From contig JBJHDM010000023.1 in assembly GCA_050486545.1 (NCBI GenBank), forward strand, positions 1 to 48,309: 48,309 bases of DNA. The letters run 5' to 3'. The notes under the pieces are model-generated. The model had not been told where the DNA came from, did not search any database, and saw only the letters and a program-made list of their open reading frames with translations. Below, in pieces: positions 25,858-35,059 of this stretch. Positions within the stretch are counted from its first letter, which is position 1. The number at the start of each line of letters is the position of its first letter. The position numbers were made by a program, and so were the translations under genes. Source of the DNA: DAOMNN01 sp050486545 (GTDB taxonomy: Bacteria; Pseudomonadota; Gammaproteobacteria; Burkholderiales; Rhodocyclaceae).

Positions 25858-26391
25858 TCAGCCGATGAGATCGGCAACCACGGTTGCCAGGTCGGGATAG
25901 ATGCGGGTGTCGGGCGGAAGCGCGGGATCTTCGCACGTCTTCTGCCCCTTTCCGGTGAGCACAAGGTAGGGCGTACATCCGACGGCCATTCCGGCCTGCA
26001 GGTCGCGCAGGCTGTCGCCGACCATCGGCACACCGTTCAAATCGACGTTGAACCGCTCGGCGATCTGCAGAAGCATGCCCGGCCTGGGTTTCCGGCAGTC
26101 GCAGGTCGAGTCGGCGGCATGCGGGCAGAAGAATATGGCATCCAGGCGTCCGCCGACCTCCGCAAGGCGCCGGACCATCTTGTCGTTGATCGCGTTGAGC
26201 ATGTCCATCCCGAACAAGCCCCGCCCGATCCCCGACTGATTCGACGCGACCACGACCCGCCAGCCCCACTGGTTGAGGCGCGCGATCGCCTCGAGCGAAC
26301 CTTCGATCGGACGCCATTCGTCGGGCGACTTGATGTACTGGTCGGAATCGTGGTTGATGACGCCGTCACGGTCGAGAATCACGAGTTTCAT
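25858..26391 (-). CDS. gmhB: D-glycero-beta-D-manno-heptose-1,7-bisphosphate 7-phosphatase GmhB
   Basis: A 177-residue HAD phosphatase of the GmhB/HisB-N type: LDRDGVIN with Asp7 and Asp9, SNQSGIGRG, and the zinc loop FFCPHAADSTCDCRKP (Cys-x-His ... Cys-x-Cys). It acts in ADP-heptose synthesis for the LPS core. Start ATG 26391 gives MKLVILDRDG, the family start; an upstream ATG in the frame adds nine unlikely residues. Confidence 0.95.
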   Translation of the reverse strand: MKLVILDRDGVINHDSDQYIKSPDEWRPIEGSLEAIARLNQWGWRVVVASNQSGIGRGLFGMDMLNAINDKMVRRLAEVGGRLDAIFFCPHAADSTCDCRKPRPGMLLQIAERFNVDLNGVPMVGDSLRDLQAGMAVGCTPYLVLTGKGQKTCEDPALPPDTRIYPDLATVVADLIG

Positions 26392-26425
26392 GCACGGCAC
26401 TCCGTCCGCCTGTCCCACATGCCGT

Positions 26426-28516
26426 TCATGCGTGCGACAGCCGGGAGATGTCGGCGACGCGGTTCATCAGCCTTGCCAGCATTTGCAGCAGGGCAAGCCG
26501 GTTCGCCCGGATCAGCGGCTCGTCGACCATCACCATGACGTGATCGAAGAAGGTGTCGACCGCCTCGCGAAGCCCCGACAAGACCCGCAGGGCCTCGGTA
26601 TAGTCTTCATTCTCGCAATGGGAGCGCACCAGGGGCGCGACCTCGACCACCCGATGGAACAGCGCCTTCTCGGCCTCTTCCTGCAACAGGGCGACGTCCG
26701 GCTCTCCCGGCAACTCGTCGGTCTTGCGCAGGATATTGACGATGCGCTTGTTGGCCGCGGCCAGAGAGGCAGACTCCGGCAGCGCGCGGAACGCCCGGAC
26801 CGCATCGAGCTTGGCCGGAACGAGGTCGATCCGCGTCGGGCGCAGCGCGAGGACTGCATCGACCATGTCGACATCGTGGTTGGCTTCGCGCAACAGGTTA
26901 CGCAGGCGATCGAAGGCGAAATCCAGCAGTTGCTCACGGAAGCCTGCGCTGGTGAGAAGTCCCGGGGCGAACCCGCGGCCGGCCTCGTCGATGAGCGCAG
27001 ACAGATCGAGAGGCAAGGGTGTTTCCATCAGGATCCGGAGCACGCCGAGCGCAGCGCGCCGCAGCCCGAACGGGTCCTTGTCGCCGGTCGGGATCGAGCC
27101 GATTCCGAAGAACCCGACCAGCGAGTCGAGCTTGTCCGCAAGCGCGACCGCACAAGCGACGTTGCCGGACGGGAGCCCGTCGCCGGCAAAGCGCGGCAGG
27201 TAATGCCCTGCCACGGCGTCCGCGACGGTCCCGTCCTCGCCGTCGTGCAGCGCGTAGTAGCGCCCCATGATGCCTTGCAGTTCCGGGAATTCCCCGACCA
27301 TCTCGGTCACGAGATCCGCCTTGGCCAGCCGCCCGGCACGTGCCGCGGCTACGACGTCCGCCTTCAGACTGCCGGCGATCGCCCCGGCCAGACGCTCGAG
27401 CCGCCCGACCCGCTCGAGCTGGCTGCCGAGCTTGTTGTGATAGACGACCGATTCCAACCTCGGTAGCCGTGCCTCAAGGCGCTGCTTTCGATCCAGTTGC
27501 AGGAAGAAGCGCGCATCGGCCAGGCGCGGACGCACGACGCGCTGGTTGCCCGTGATGATGTTGGACGGGTCGGCCACGCGCATGTTGGAAACGATCAGGA
27601 AGCGGTTTAGCAGTCGTCCGGCTCTGTCGAAGAGCGGGAAATACTTCTGGTTCGCCCGCATCGTCAGGATCAGGCATTCCTGCGGTACCTCCAGATACTC
27701 CTGCTCGAACTCGCCCACGTAGACGCTCGGATGTTCGACCAGCGCGGCCACCTCGTCGAGCAGATCGGCGTAGTCGCCCAGCGCCGCCTCCTGCGCTGAG
27801 GCCGCAGCGACGAGCTGGCGCTCGATCTCCGCGCGCCGTTCCTCGAAATTCGGCACGACCTTACCCTCGGCCAGCAGCGTCGGCTCGTAGGCTTCCGCAG
27901 TGGCCAACTCCAGCGCACCACGACTCATGAAACGGTGGCCCATCGTGACCCTTCCGGACTCGAGCCCGAGCACGCTGCCCGGCACGACACGTTCGCCGTG
28001 GAGCATGACGAGCCGGTGGACCGGACGCACGAACTGGACGTCGCTGGAACCCCAGCGCATCAACTTCGGAATCGGCAGATTCCTCACCGCATCCTGGACG
28101 ATCTGCGCAAGCGCCGCATCGAGCGTCGCACCCGGCTCCGGACGGGTGTAGAACAGGGCCTCGGACTTGCCGTCCATGCGGCGTTCGAAATCGTCGACGG
28201 CTTCGAGTGGGATCGCCCGCGCCTGCAGCTTCCTGATCAGCGCCGCGCTCGGTCGTCCGTCCCCGTCGAAGGCCACCTGAACCGGCATGATCTTCTCGCT
28301 CACCTCGCGGGTCGGGGCCTGCACGCGCACCGCGGCGATGCTGACGGCCAGCCTGCGCGGCGCCGCGAACCCGCGCGAACGGACTTCGCCGTCGATCAGG
28401 TGGAGCTTCTCCAGACCGTCGACGATGTGCGAGGCGAACGCCTCACCCAGGCGCGGCAGCGCCTTGGGCGGCAGCTCTTCGGTCAGCAGTTCGATGAGTA
28501 GCGTCGCGGTCGTCAT
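26426..28516 (-). CDS. glyS: Glycyl-tRNA synthetase beta subunit GlyS
   Basis: A 696-residue beta subunit starting TLLIELLTEELPPKAL, with QKYFPLFD, VSNMR and the HD-like and DALR anticodon-binding parts toward the C-terminus (VMVDEPLIRANRLALLQML). With GlyQ it forms the bacterial alpha2beta2 enzyme. A GTG at 28519 would add one residue; the ATG at 28516 makes a TGATG junction with glyQ. Confidence 0.96.
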   Translation of the reverse strand: MTTATLLIELLTEELPPKALPRLGEAFASHIVDGLEKLHLIDGEVRSRGFAAPRRLAVSIAAVRVQAPTREVSEKIMPVQVAFDGDGRPSAALIRKLQARAIPLEAVDDFERRMDGKSEALFYTRPEPGATLDAALAQIVQDAVRNLPIPKLMRWGSSDVQFVRPVHRLVMLHGERVVPGSVLGLESGRVTMGHRFMSRGALELATAEAYEPTLLAEGKVVPNFEERRAEIERQLVAAASAQEAALGDYADLLDEVAALVEHPSVYVGEFEQEYLEVPQECLILTMRANQKYFPLFDRAGRLLNRFLIVSNMRVADPSNIITGNQRVVRPRLADARFFLQLDRKQRLEARLPRLESVVYHNKLGSQLERVGRLERLAGAIAGSLKADVVAAARAGRLAKADLVTEMVGEFPELQGIMGRYYALHDGEDGTVADAVAGHYLPRFAGDGLPSGNVACAVALADKLDSLVGFFGIGSIPTGDKDPFGLRRAALGVLRILMETPLPLDLSALIDEAGRGFAPGLLTSAGFREQLLDFAFDRLRNLLREANHDVDMVDAVLALRPTRIDLVPAKLDAVRAFRALPESASLAAANKRIVNILRKTDELPGEPDVALLQEEAEKALFHRVVEVAPLVRSHCENEDYTEALRVLSGLREAVDTFFDHVMVMVDEPLIRANRLALLQMLARLMNRVADISRLSHA

Positions 28517-29427
28517 CACACGGTCTCCCGGGAAAGAAGCAGCGGAAACCCGAGCGCTTCCCGCGATTCGAAATAGGCCTGGGCGACCGCACGGGACAGG
28601 TTGCGGATCCGGCCGATGTAGGCCGCCCGCTCGGTCACCGAGATCGCGCCACGCGCATCGAGCAGGTTAAAGGTATGGCCGGCCTTCAGCACCATCTCGT
28701 AGGCCGGAAGCGGCACGCCCGCTTCGGTCAGGCGGCGGGCTTCCGATTCGTAGTTGCCGAACAGGGAGAACAGGAAGTCGATGTTCGCCAGTTCGAAGTT
28801 GTACCGGGAGTGCTCGACTTCGTTCTGATGATAGACGTCGCCATACGTGATTCGGGTACCGTCCGGATAGACCGTCCACAGCAGTTCGAATACGTTCTCG
28901 ACCCCCTGCAGGTACATCGCCAGACGCTCGATCCCGTAGGTGATCTCGCCCAGGACCGGCTTGCAGTCCAGGCCACCGACCTGCTGGAAATACGTGAACT
29001 GGGTGACCTCCATGCCGTCGAGCCAGACTTCCCAGCCCAGCCCCCAGGCCCCGAGGGTGGGGTTCTCCCAGTCGTCCTCCACGAAGCGGATGTCGTGGAC
29101 CAGCGGATCGATGCCCAGCGCCCGCAGCGAGTCGAGATACAGGTCCTGAATGTCCGGAGGGGAAGGCTTGAGCGCAACCTGGTACTGGTAATAGTGCTGC
29201 AGGCGGTTCGGGTTCTCCCCGTAGCGTCCATCCTTCGGACGACGCGAGGGCTGCACGTAGGCCGCATTCCAGGGCTCAGGCCCGATTGCTCGCAGGCAAG
29301 TGGCGACATGCGAGGTTCCGGCGCCGACCTCGAGATCGATCGGCTGCAGCAGCAGGCACCCGTGATCCCCCCAGAACTTCTGGAGCGTCTGGATGATCTG
29401 CTGGAAGGTTGGTTTGGTTTTCGACAT
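28516..29427 (-). CDS. glyQ: Glycyl-tRNA synthetase alpha subunit GlyQ
   Basis: A 303-residue class II catalytic subunit. Landmarks are FWGDHGCLLLQP, motif 2 region QPSRRPKDGRYGENPNRLQ, the glycine-site stretch QFTYFQQ and GEITYGIERLAMYLQG. It activates glycine and charges tRNA-Gly together with GlyS. The ATG at 29427 gives MSKTKPTFQQI, the usual start; the frame is open for 111 nt more but that part has no family match. It is 56 bp downstream of lnt. Confidence 0.96.
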   Translation of the reverse strand: MSKTKPTFQQIIQTLQKFWGDHGCLLLQPIDLEVGAGTSHVATCLRAIGPEPWNAAYVQPSRRPKDGRYGENPNRLQHYYQYQVALKPSPPDIQDLYLDSLRALGIDPLVHDIRFVEDDWENPTLGAWGLGWEVWLDGMEVTQFTYFQQVGGLDCKPVLGEITYGIERLAMYLQGVENVFELLWTVYPDGTRITYGDVYHQNEVEHSRYNFELANIDFLFSLFGNYESEARRLTEAGVPLPAYEMVLKAGHTFNLLDARGAISVTERAAYIGRIRNLSRAVAQAYFESREALGFPLLLSRETV

Positions 29428-29483
29428 GGTCTCGCGTGCGCAAGAGCGCCCGAATTCGACAAAGACAGGGATTTTACTGGCTT

Positions 29484-30989
29484 TCAGCGCCCCGGTCGAA
29501 GAATGTGCCGCATACGCCCGCCCCATCTGCCGCCCCAAGCCCCCCCGCCGGCGATCGCCAGCAAAGCAAGCAGCAGAGCCAGGCCATCGCCGACGCGCAC
29601 GTACAGCGTGATCCCTTCATGGCCCTGCACGTCGAACTCCACCGCACCGCGTTCGAACTGGGGCAAGGCGGCCGCCACCCGTCCGTCCGGGAGGACGACC
29701 GCGGTCATGCCAGTATTGGTCGAGCGAAGCATCGGGCGCCCGGTCTCGAGCGCGCGCGCACGTGCGATCTGCAGATGCTGGGGCTGTGCGAGGGAGCGCC
29801 CGTACCAGGCAAGATTCGACAGGTTGAGCAACAGCGTGGCCTCGGGAAGCGATCGCCGGATCACGCGTCCGAACAGATCCTCGTAGCAGATGTTGATCGC
29901 CACACGCTGGCCGGCCAGTTCCATCGGCCGCTGGGCACGGGGGCCCGGCGTCTGATCCGACATCGGAATGTCGGCAAACTCGTAGAACCAGCCGAACAAG
30001 GGTGGGGAGTATTCGCCGAAGGGCACGAGGTGCTGCTTCGCGTAGGCCTGCCCGGCCGAAACCCCCAGGCTGATCGCCGCATTGAAGATGTCGCCCTCAC
30101 GGTCGCGCAGGAAGACGCCGGCCACGAGTTCGCCGTTGCGTGACGCCACATGCGCGGACAACTCGTCGAGGTATCCCGGCGGGAGTTGCTCTACCAGCAG
30201 GGGCAGGGTCGTCTCGGGCAGCACCACCAGGTCGGCCTCATAGGCCTGCGCGAGATCGGCGTTGACTTCCAGCCAGCGCGAGAGCATGCCCGGCTCCCAT
30301 TTCAACCCCTGCTCGATATTGGTCTGGATCAGGGCGACCCGCAGGGGCTCTCCCACCGGCGTCGTCCACGCAACGCGCGCAAGCGCGACACCGACGACCA
30401 GCAGCACGACGGCCGGAGCGAGCACGCGGATCGCCCGCCCGGATACCCGCCACGGTGCCACCGCGAGCAGTGCGGCAACGAACGCCACGCCCCCCCCGAC
30501 ACCGTAGACCCCGATCAGGGGCAACCAGCCCGAAAGCGGCGACGGCGGCGTCTGCGAATAGCCGATGGCCAGCCATGGGAAACCGGTGAACACCCATCCG
30601 CGCAGCCACTCGCCTACGATCCATAGCCCCGCGAACAACAAGGCTCGTCCCACCGGCGCAGTGGTGCGCCAGCGCACGAACAGGCCGCCGACCAGCGCCG
30701 GGAACACGGCCAGATACGCACAGAACAGCACGATGGCAAGCGCGGCCACCGGCATCGGCACGTCGCCGTAGCGGTTCAGGGCAATGTAGAGCCACGAGAC
30801 GCCGAACACGAAGGCGCCGAAGCCCCATGCGAAGCCAATCGTCAGGCCCGCGCGGACCGTCGCCTGCCGTTTGAGCAAGCCCACCAGCGCGGCCAGGGAA
30901 ACGAAGGCCAGCGGAAACCATTCGAAGGGTGCGAACGCGAGCACCGACACCCCGCCCGCGATAAAGGCGGCCAGCCACTGCTTCGGCAT
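29484..30989 (-). CDS. lnt: Apolipoprotein N-acyltransferase Lnt
   Basis: A 501-residue inner-membrane enzyme that adds the third acyl chain to lipoproteins. About six N-terminal helices precede the nitrilase-like periplasmic domain, whose Glu-Lys-Cys triad is visible in LPETTLP, KQHLVPFGEY and NICYEDLFG. A last helix lies near the C-terminus. A GTG at 30992 adds one residue; the ATG is preferred. It serves lipoproteins such as MlaA and LolB encoded nearby. Confidence 0.95.
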   Translation of the reverse strand: MPKQWLAAFIAGGVSVLAFAPFEWFPLAFVSLAALVGLLKRQATVRAGLTIGFAWGFGAFVFGVSWLYIALNRYGDVPMPVAALAIVLFCAYLAVFPALVGGLFVRWRTTAPVGRALLFAGLWIVGEWLRGWVFTGFPWLAIGYSQTPPSPLSGWLPLIGVYGVGGGVAFVAALLAVAPWRVSGRAIRVLAPAVVLLVVGVALARVAWTTPVGEPLRVALIQTNIEQGLKWEPGMLSRWLEVNADLAQAYEADLVVLPETTLPLLVEQLPPGYLDELSAHVASRNGELVAGVFLRDREGDIFNAAISLGVSAGQAYAKQHLVPFGEYSPPLFGWFYEFADIPMSDQTPGPRAQRPMELAGQRVAINICYEDLFGRVIRRSLPEATLLLNLSNLAWYGRSLAQPQHLQIARARALETGRPMLRSTNTGMTAVVLPDGRVAAALPQFERGAVEFDVQGHEGITLYVRVGDGLALLLALLAIAGGGAWGGRWGGRMRHILRPGR

Positions 30990-31029
30990 CACCCGGCGAG
31001 GCGCCCGAAAGCGCGGCAGCGCATTGCGC

Positions 31030-31893
31030 TCATCGCGGCTCCGTATCGGATCCGGCGTCGCCCTCTGCCATTGCCGGCGCCCGGTCGATCAACAGCGTAT
31101 GGACGCGCCGGCTGTCGGCCCGCATGACCTGGATCTTCAGCCCATCGAGCGTGATCGTCTCGCCCCGTTTGGGCAGGCGTCCGAGATGGCGGATGACCAG
31201 GCCACCGACGGTATCGACCTCCTCGTCGCTGAAGCCGGTCGAGAACGCATGATTGAAGTCGGCGATCTCGGTCGTCGCCTTGACCCGGTAACGACCGTTA
31301 TGGTCGAGACGGATGCTGTCTCCCGCCTCATCGAAATCGTACTCGTCCTCGATATCGCCGACGATCTGCTCGAGCACGTCCTCGATCGTGACCAGCCCGG
31401 CCACCCCACCGTACTCGTCGACGACGATGGCCATGTGGTTGCGGCTCACGCGGAACTCGCGCAGCAGCACGTTGAGACGCTTGGATTCGGGTACGAAGAC
31501 GGCTGGACGCAACATGTCGCGCAGGTCGAACTCACGGCCGGCGTAGTAGCGAAGCAAATCCTTGGCGAGAAAGATCCCGACGACATCATCCTTGTTCTCA
31601 CCTACGGCCGGAAAACGCGAGTGGGCCGTATCGACGACGAACGCGGCGATGGTGTCGATCGGGTCATCCAGGTGCACGACATCCATCTGCGCACGCGGAA
31701 TCATGATCTCGCCCACATGCATGTCCGACATCTGCAACGCGCCCTCGATGATCGAAAGGGCGTCGGCGTCGATCAGGTTGCGATCGCAGGCGGAGCGGAG
31801 CCGCGCGAGCAGTTCATCGCGATCTTCCGGCTCGCGCGACAGAATCGCCGAAAGTCGCTCCAGTAATGACGGTCTGCCCGGGGAACTGTCCAT
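31030..31893 (-). CDS. corC: CorC/YbeX-family CBS-domain protein
   Basis: A 287-residue cytosolic protein with two CBS domains (EIMIPRAQMDVV near residue 62 through VDEYGGVAGLVTIEDVLEQIVG) and a C-terminal CorC_HlyC transporter-associated domain (VDTVGGLVIRHLGRLPKRGE). YbeX/CorC is linked to magnesium efflux and to ribosome biogenesis alongside YbeY. No membrane domain is present. The start at 31893 gives MDSSPGRPSLLERLS, the family start, though the ribosome binding site is weak. Confidence 0.93.
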   Translation of the reverse strand: MDSSPGRPSLLERLSAILSREPEDRDELLARLRSACDRNLIDADALSIIEGALQMSDMHVGEIMIPRAQMDVVHLDDPIDTIAAFVVDTAHSRFPAVGENKDDVVGIFLAKDLLRYYAGREFDLRDMLRPAVFVPESKRLNVLLREFRVSRNHMAIVVDEYGGVAGLVTIEDVLEQIVGDIEDEYDFDEAGDSIRLDHNGRYRVKATTEIADFNHAFSTGFSDEEVDTVGGLVIRHLGRLPKRGETITLDGLKIQVMRADSRRVHTLLIDRAPAMAEGDAGSDTEPR

Positions 31894-31995
31894 GTGAGAA
31901 AAAAGTGCGTGAAGAGCCAGGATTTGGGATCGGTACGATCGATACGGCACGCCGGGATCGCACGCTCCGAAATCCTCGGTCCTCGAACCGCAGTG

Positions 31996-32454
31996 TCAGG
32001 TATACGGGTCGTCGAAACCCAGGTCCGCGAGAAGAACCGACTCCAGGGCTTCCATGTCCTGCGCCTGGTCCGGCGTCTCGTGGTCAAGCCCCTGCAGATG
32101 CAGCATACCATGCACCACCAGATGCGCGAAGTGGGCCTCCAGCGCCTTGCCCTGCTCCCTGGCCTCGCGTACGACAACCGGCACGCAGATCACCAGATCG
32201 CCATGCAGAGCGGCACCCGCATGCACCGCGTCCGGGTGCCCGGGCCCGGACTCGTAGGCGAAGCTCAATACGTTTGTCGCATAGTCCTTGCCCCGATAGT
32301 CGCGGTTGAGCGCACGGCCTTCGGGCTCGTCGACGAAACGGATCGCCACCTCGGCCGGAGCTCCGCGCAGCGCGGCCCGCACCCAGCGCACCACGCGGTA
32401 GCGCGGCGGGACGCATTCGCGCCCGGGCCGATCCAGGGCGCGCTGATAGCACAC
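31996..32454 (-). CDS. ybeY: Endoribonuclease/rRNA maturation factor YbeY
   Basis: A 152-residue metalloprotein with the zinc motif HGMLHLQGLDH near the C-terminus and NVLSFAY before it. YbeY acts in 16S rRNA 3' maturation and ribosome quality control. The start is judged to be GTG at 32454, with GGGAG about 10 nt upstream and a normal family length. The frame is open far upstream but that part overlaps phoH and has no family match. Confidence 0.9.
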   Translation of the reverse strand: MCYQRALDRPGRECVPPRYRVVRWVRAALRGAPAEVAIRFVDEPEGRALNRDYRGKDYATNVLSFAYESGPGHPDAVHAGAALHGDLVICVPVVVREAREQGKALEAHFAHLVVHGMLHLQGLDHETPDQAQDMEALESVLLADLGFDDPYT

Positions 32455-32473
32455 GCGCAGCGCTCCCGCACGG

Positions 32474-33460
32474 CTATTCGGCACGGCCTTTCCGGTCCGA
32501 AGCCGCTTCCTCGGCCGCCACGCGCGCCGCCTCGCGATCGTAGGCTTCGACGATACGCGCCACCAGCGGATGACGCACGACGTCCTCACGTCCGAATTCG
32601 GTTACCGCGATCCCCCGCACCGACGACAGGATCTCACGCGCTTCGAGCAGTCCGCTGCGATGGCCGCGCGGCAGATCGATCTGGGTCAGGTCGCCGGTCA
32701 CCACGGCCTTGCCCCCGATACCGATGCGTGTGAGAAACATCTTCATCTGCTCGGGCGTCGTGTTCTGGGCCTCGTCCAGAATGATGAACGCATGATTGAG
32801 CGTGCGCCCGCGCATGAACGCCAGCGGTGCGATCTCGATGCTGGCACGCTCGAAAAGCTTGGCGACGCGCTCGAATCCCATCAGGTCGTAGAGCGCGTCG
32901 TAGAGCGGACGCAGGTAGGGATCGACCTTCTGGGCAAGGTCCCCCGGCAGGAACCCGAGGCGCTCGCCCGCCTCGACCGCCGGGCGGGTGAGGATGATGC
33001 GATCGACCAGTTCTCGTTCGAACGCATCGACGGCACTGGCCACGGCAAGATAGGTCTTGCCGGTCCCTGCGGGCCCGATGCCGAACGTGATGTCGTGCGA
33101 TTGGATATTGGTCAGGTACTCGACCTGACGCGGCGTGCGCCCATGAAGCTCGGTCTTGCGCGTGAGCAGGGTCGGTGCCGGCGCCAAAGGCGACGTGCGG
33201 CTGGAGACCTCGACCAGCCCAAGCTGGACGTCATCGACGGTCAGATGCGTCGTTGCCTGCTCGTAGAATCCCCGCAGCGCCTTCGCGGCGAGCTGGGCCT
33301 GGGACGGATGCCCCGTCAGACGGAAGCGTTCGCCGCGGCGCGCAATGTTCACATCGAAGGCCGATTCGATCTGGCGCAGATTCTCGTCGAGGGCACCGCA
33401 CAGGTTGGCCAGTCGCTCGTTGTCGACGGGCTCGAATACCACTTCGGTCGGACGCGCCAT
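32474..33460 (-). CDS. PhoH-family ATPase (PhoL/YbeZ)
   Basis: A 328-residue protein with an N-terminal KH-like/RNA-binding portion (about residues 1-105) and the PhoH P-loop domain: Walker A GPAGTGKTYLA, the FLPGDLAQKVDPYLRPLYDAL stretch, Walker B FIILDEAQN and VTGDLTQIDLP. In the miaB-phoH-ybeY order it corresponds to YbeZ/PhoL, a partner of YbeY. Its ATG directly abuts the miaB stop (0 bp). Confidence 0.94.
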   Translation of the reverse strand: MARPTEVVFEPVDNERLANLCGALDENLRQIESAFDVNIARRGERFRLTGHPSQAQLAAKALRGFYEQATTHLTVDDVQLGLVEVSSRTSPLAPAPTLLTRKTELHGRTPRQVEYLTNIQSHDITFGIGPAGTGKTYLAVASAVDAFERELVDRIILTRPAVEAGERLGFLPGDLAQKVDPYLRPLYDALYDLMGFERVAKLFERASIEIAPLAFMRGRTLNHAFIILDEAQNTTPEQMKMFLTRIGIGGKAVVTGDLTQIDLPRGHRSGLLEAREILSSVRGIAVTEFGREDVVRHPLVARIVEAYDREAARVAAEEAASDRKGRAE

Positions 33461-34798
33461 TCAGGACTCCCGGACGAGAATCTCGCCGCGCAGACTGTGC
33501 GGCAACGCGGCGGTGATCCGCACGTCGACGAACTGGCCGATGAGGCGCGGCGGTGCGGCGAAATTCACCACCCGGTTGTTCTCGGTCCGTCCGGCCAGAT
33601 CTCCGGCATCCTTGCGCGACACCCCCTCGACGAGCACCCGCTCGGTACGGCCGACCATGGCCCGGCTGATCTCCATCGCCTGCTCCTCGATGCGCTTCTG
33701 CAGGCGCGCGAGCCAGCGCAGCTTGGTCTCCTGCGGGACCGGATCGTCGAGGTCCGCGGCAGGCGTGCCGGGGCGCGGGCTATAGACGAAGCTGAAGGAG
33801 AAGTCGAAGCCGACTTCGTCGATGAGCTTCATCGTCTTCTCGAAGTCCTCCTCGGTCTCGCCGGGGAAGCCGACGATGAAATCCGAAGAAAGCGACAGAT
33901 CGGGTCGCGCCGCGCGCAGCTTGCGCACCACCGACTTGTACTCGAGCACCGAATACCCGCGCTTCATCGCCGCCAGCACCCGGTCCGATCCCGACTGCAC
34001 TGGCAGGTGCAGATGTCCGACCAGCTTGGGGATCTTCTCGTAGGCATCGAACACGCGCTGCGACATTTCGCGCGGATGGGAGGTCGTGTAGCGCAGCCGC
34101 TCGATGCCGGGGATCTCCGCCACGCATTCGAGCAGGAAGGCGAAATCGCCCTGCTCGCCGCCGCTGCGCACCAGCGCCCCCCGCCACGCATTGACGTTCT
34201 GGCCCAGCAGCGTGATCTCCTTGACCCCCTGGCCGGCCAGCCCCGCCACCTCGGCGAGGACGTCGTCGAGCGGTCGCGAAACCTCTTCGCCCCGCGTATA
34301 GGGCACGACACAGAAGGTGCAATACTTCGAACAGCCTTCCATGATCGACACGAAGGCGCTAGCCCCTTCCACCCGCGCCGGCGGCAGTTGATCGAACTTC
34401 TCGATCTCGGGGAAGGAAATGTCGACCTGGGAACGGCCGCTCCTGCGACGCGCATCGATCAGTTGCGGCAGGCGGTGGAGGGTCTGCGGACCGAACACGA
34501 GGTCCACATAGGGCGCGCGGGCGACGATCGCATCCCCCTCCTGGCTCGCCACGCACCCCCCCACACCGATGATCAGATCGGGATTCGCCTGCTTCAGGTG
34601 CTTGACCCGACCGAGGTCGTGGAACACCTTTTCCTGCGCCTTTTCGCGGACCGAACAGGTGTTGAAGAGGATGACATCCGCCTCCTCCGGGTTGTCGGTC
34701 CGGACCACCGTTTCGCGGGTCCCGAGCACGTCGGCCATCTTCGCCGAATCGTACTCGTTCATCTGGCATCCGAAGGTCCGGATGTAGAGCTTTTTCAT
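33461..34798 (-). CDS. miaB: tRNA-2-methylthio-N6-dimethylallyladenosine synthase MiaB
   Basis: A 445-residue radical-SAM methylthiotransferase. The N-terminal domain binds an auxiliary cluster through Cys11 (TFGCQMNEYDS), FNTCSVREKA and GVGGCVASQ. The radical-SAM motif is EGCSKYCTFCVVPYTRG, and a TRAM domain ends the protein. It modifies A37 of tRNAs that read UNN codons. The ATG at 34798 is preferred; the frame extends to a TTG at 34834. It is divergent from the tRNA-Met gene, 59 bp apart. Confidence 0.96.
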   Translation of the reverse strand: MKKLYIRTFGCQMNEYDSAKMADVLGTRETVVRTDNPEEADVILFNTCSVREKAQEKVFHDLGRVKHLKQANPDLIIGVGGCVASQEGDAIVARAPYVDLVFGPQTLHRLPQLIDARRRSGRSQVDISFPEIEKFDQLPPARVEGASAFVSIMEGCSKYCTFCVVPYTRGEEVSRPLDDVLAEVAGLAGQGVKEITLLGQNVNAWRGALVRSGGEQGDFAFLLECVAEIPGIERLRYTTSHPREMSQRVFDAYEKIPKLVGHLHLPVQSGSDRVLAAMKRGYSVLEYKSVVRKLRAARPDLSLSSDFIVGFPGETEEDFEKTMKLIDEVGFDFSFSFVYSPRPGTPAADLDDPVPQETKLRWLARLQKRIEEQAMEISRAMVGRTERVLVEGVSRKDAGDLAGRTENNRVVNFAAPPRLIGQFVDVRITAALPHSLRGEILVRES

Positions 34799-34815
34799 CA
34801 GGGGTTGTTCTCTTG

Positions 34816-34845
34816 TTGACGCTATCTTTGTCAAACCGCTATATT
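34816..34845 (+). promoter_or_regulatory. Candidate promoter of tRNA-Met
   Basis: TTGACG (34816-34821) and TATATT (34840-34845) each match 5 of 6 consensus positions with an 18-bp spacer. The predicted start near 34852 is a few bases before the tRNA 5' end. It lies in the 59-bp gap shared with the miaB start region. Confidence 0.6.
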
Positions 34846-34857
34846 AGCAGGCTTATC

Positions 34858-34934
34858 GGTGATGTAGCTCAGACGGTTAGAGCGATGGATTCATAACCCA
34901 TAGGTCGGCGGTTCGATTCCGCCCATCACCACCA
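34858..34934 (+). tRNA. tRNA-Met (CAT), elongator type
   Basis: A 77-nt cloverleaf: acceptor arms GGTGATG (34858-34864) and CATCACC (34924-34930), encoded CCA at 34932-34934, T-loop GTTCGATTC, and anticodon CAT at 34892-34894 in loop TTCATAA. A G1-C72 pair rules out initiator tRNA. A lysidine-type tRNA-Ile(CAT) is less likely from overall sequence. The base of the anticodon stem at 31-39 is A-C, as I recall in other betaproteobacterial tRNA-Met genes. Confidence 0.95.
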
Positions 34935-34943
34935 GAACCACCG

Positions 34944-34977
34944 GAGGGGCCTGCAGCGATGCAGGCCCCTCTGCTTT
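34944..34977 (+). terminator. Terminator after tRNA-Met
   Basis: A perfect 12-bp stem, GAGGGGCCTGCA (34944-34955) and TGCAGGCCCCTC (34960-34971), closes a GCGA tetraloop of the stable GNRA class. It is followed by TGCTTT. The stem is long and GC-rich, so termination is likely despite a short T-run. Confidence 0.8.
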
Positions 34978-35044
34978 CCGCTCGGGAAAGTATCGGGCGC
35001 CGACACGTGCTTGTCCACGTCGTCCCGACCCACTTCGGGAGCGC

Positions 35045-35059
35045 CCGGTTCCGAACCGG
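35045..35059. promoter_or_regulatory. 15-bp palindrome upstream of the sodium channel gene
   Basis: CCGGTTC-C-GAACCGG is a perfect dyad with 7-bp arms. It lies 61 bp before the channel ATG and 24 bp before a TAGAAT -10-like hexamer (35084-35089) that has no good -35. The layout suggests a regulator-binding site; the protein is unknown. Confidence 0.45.

Noticed and set aside
28675..29886. 403-codon open frame opposite glyQ and lnt
   Set aside because: Antisense shadow of conserved genes; no ribosome binding site or motif.
32570..34819. 749-codon open frame on the plus strand opposite phoH and miaB
   Set aside because: It runs across two real genes on the other strand and shows a biased Arg/Asp/His composition with no recognisable domain.
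34858..34934. tRNA-flanking attachment site for an integrated element
   Set aside because: No integrase, no direct repeat of the tRNA 3' end was noticed downstream, and the sequence beyond is a stand-alone channel gene followed by core genes.
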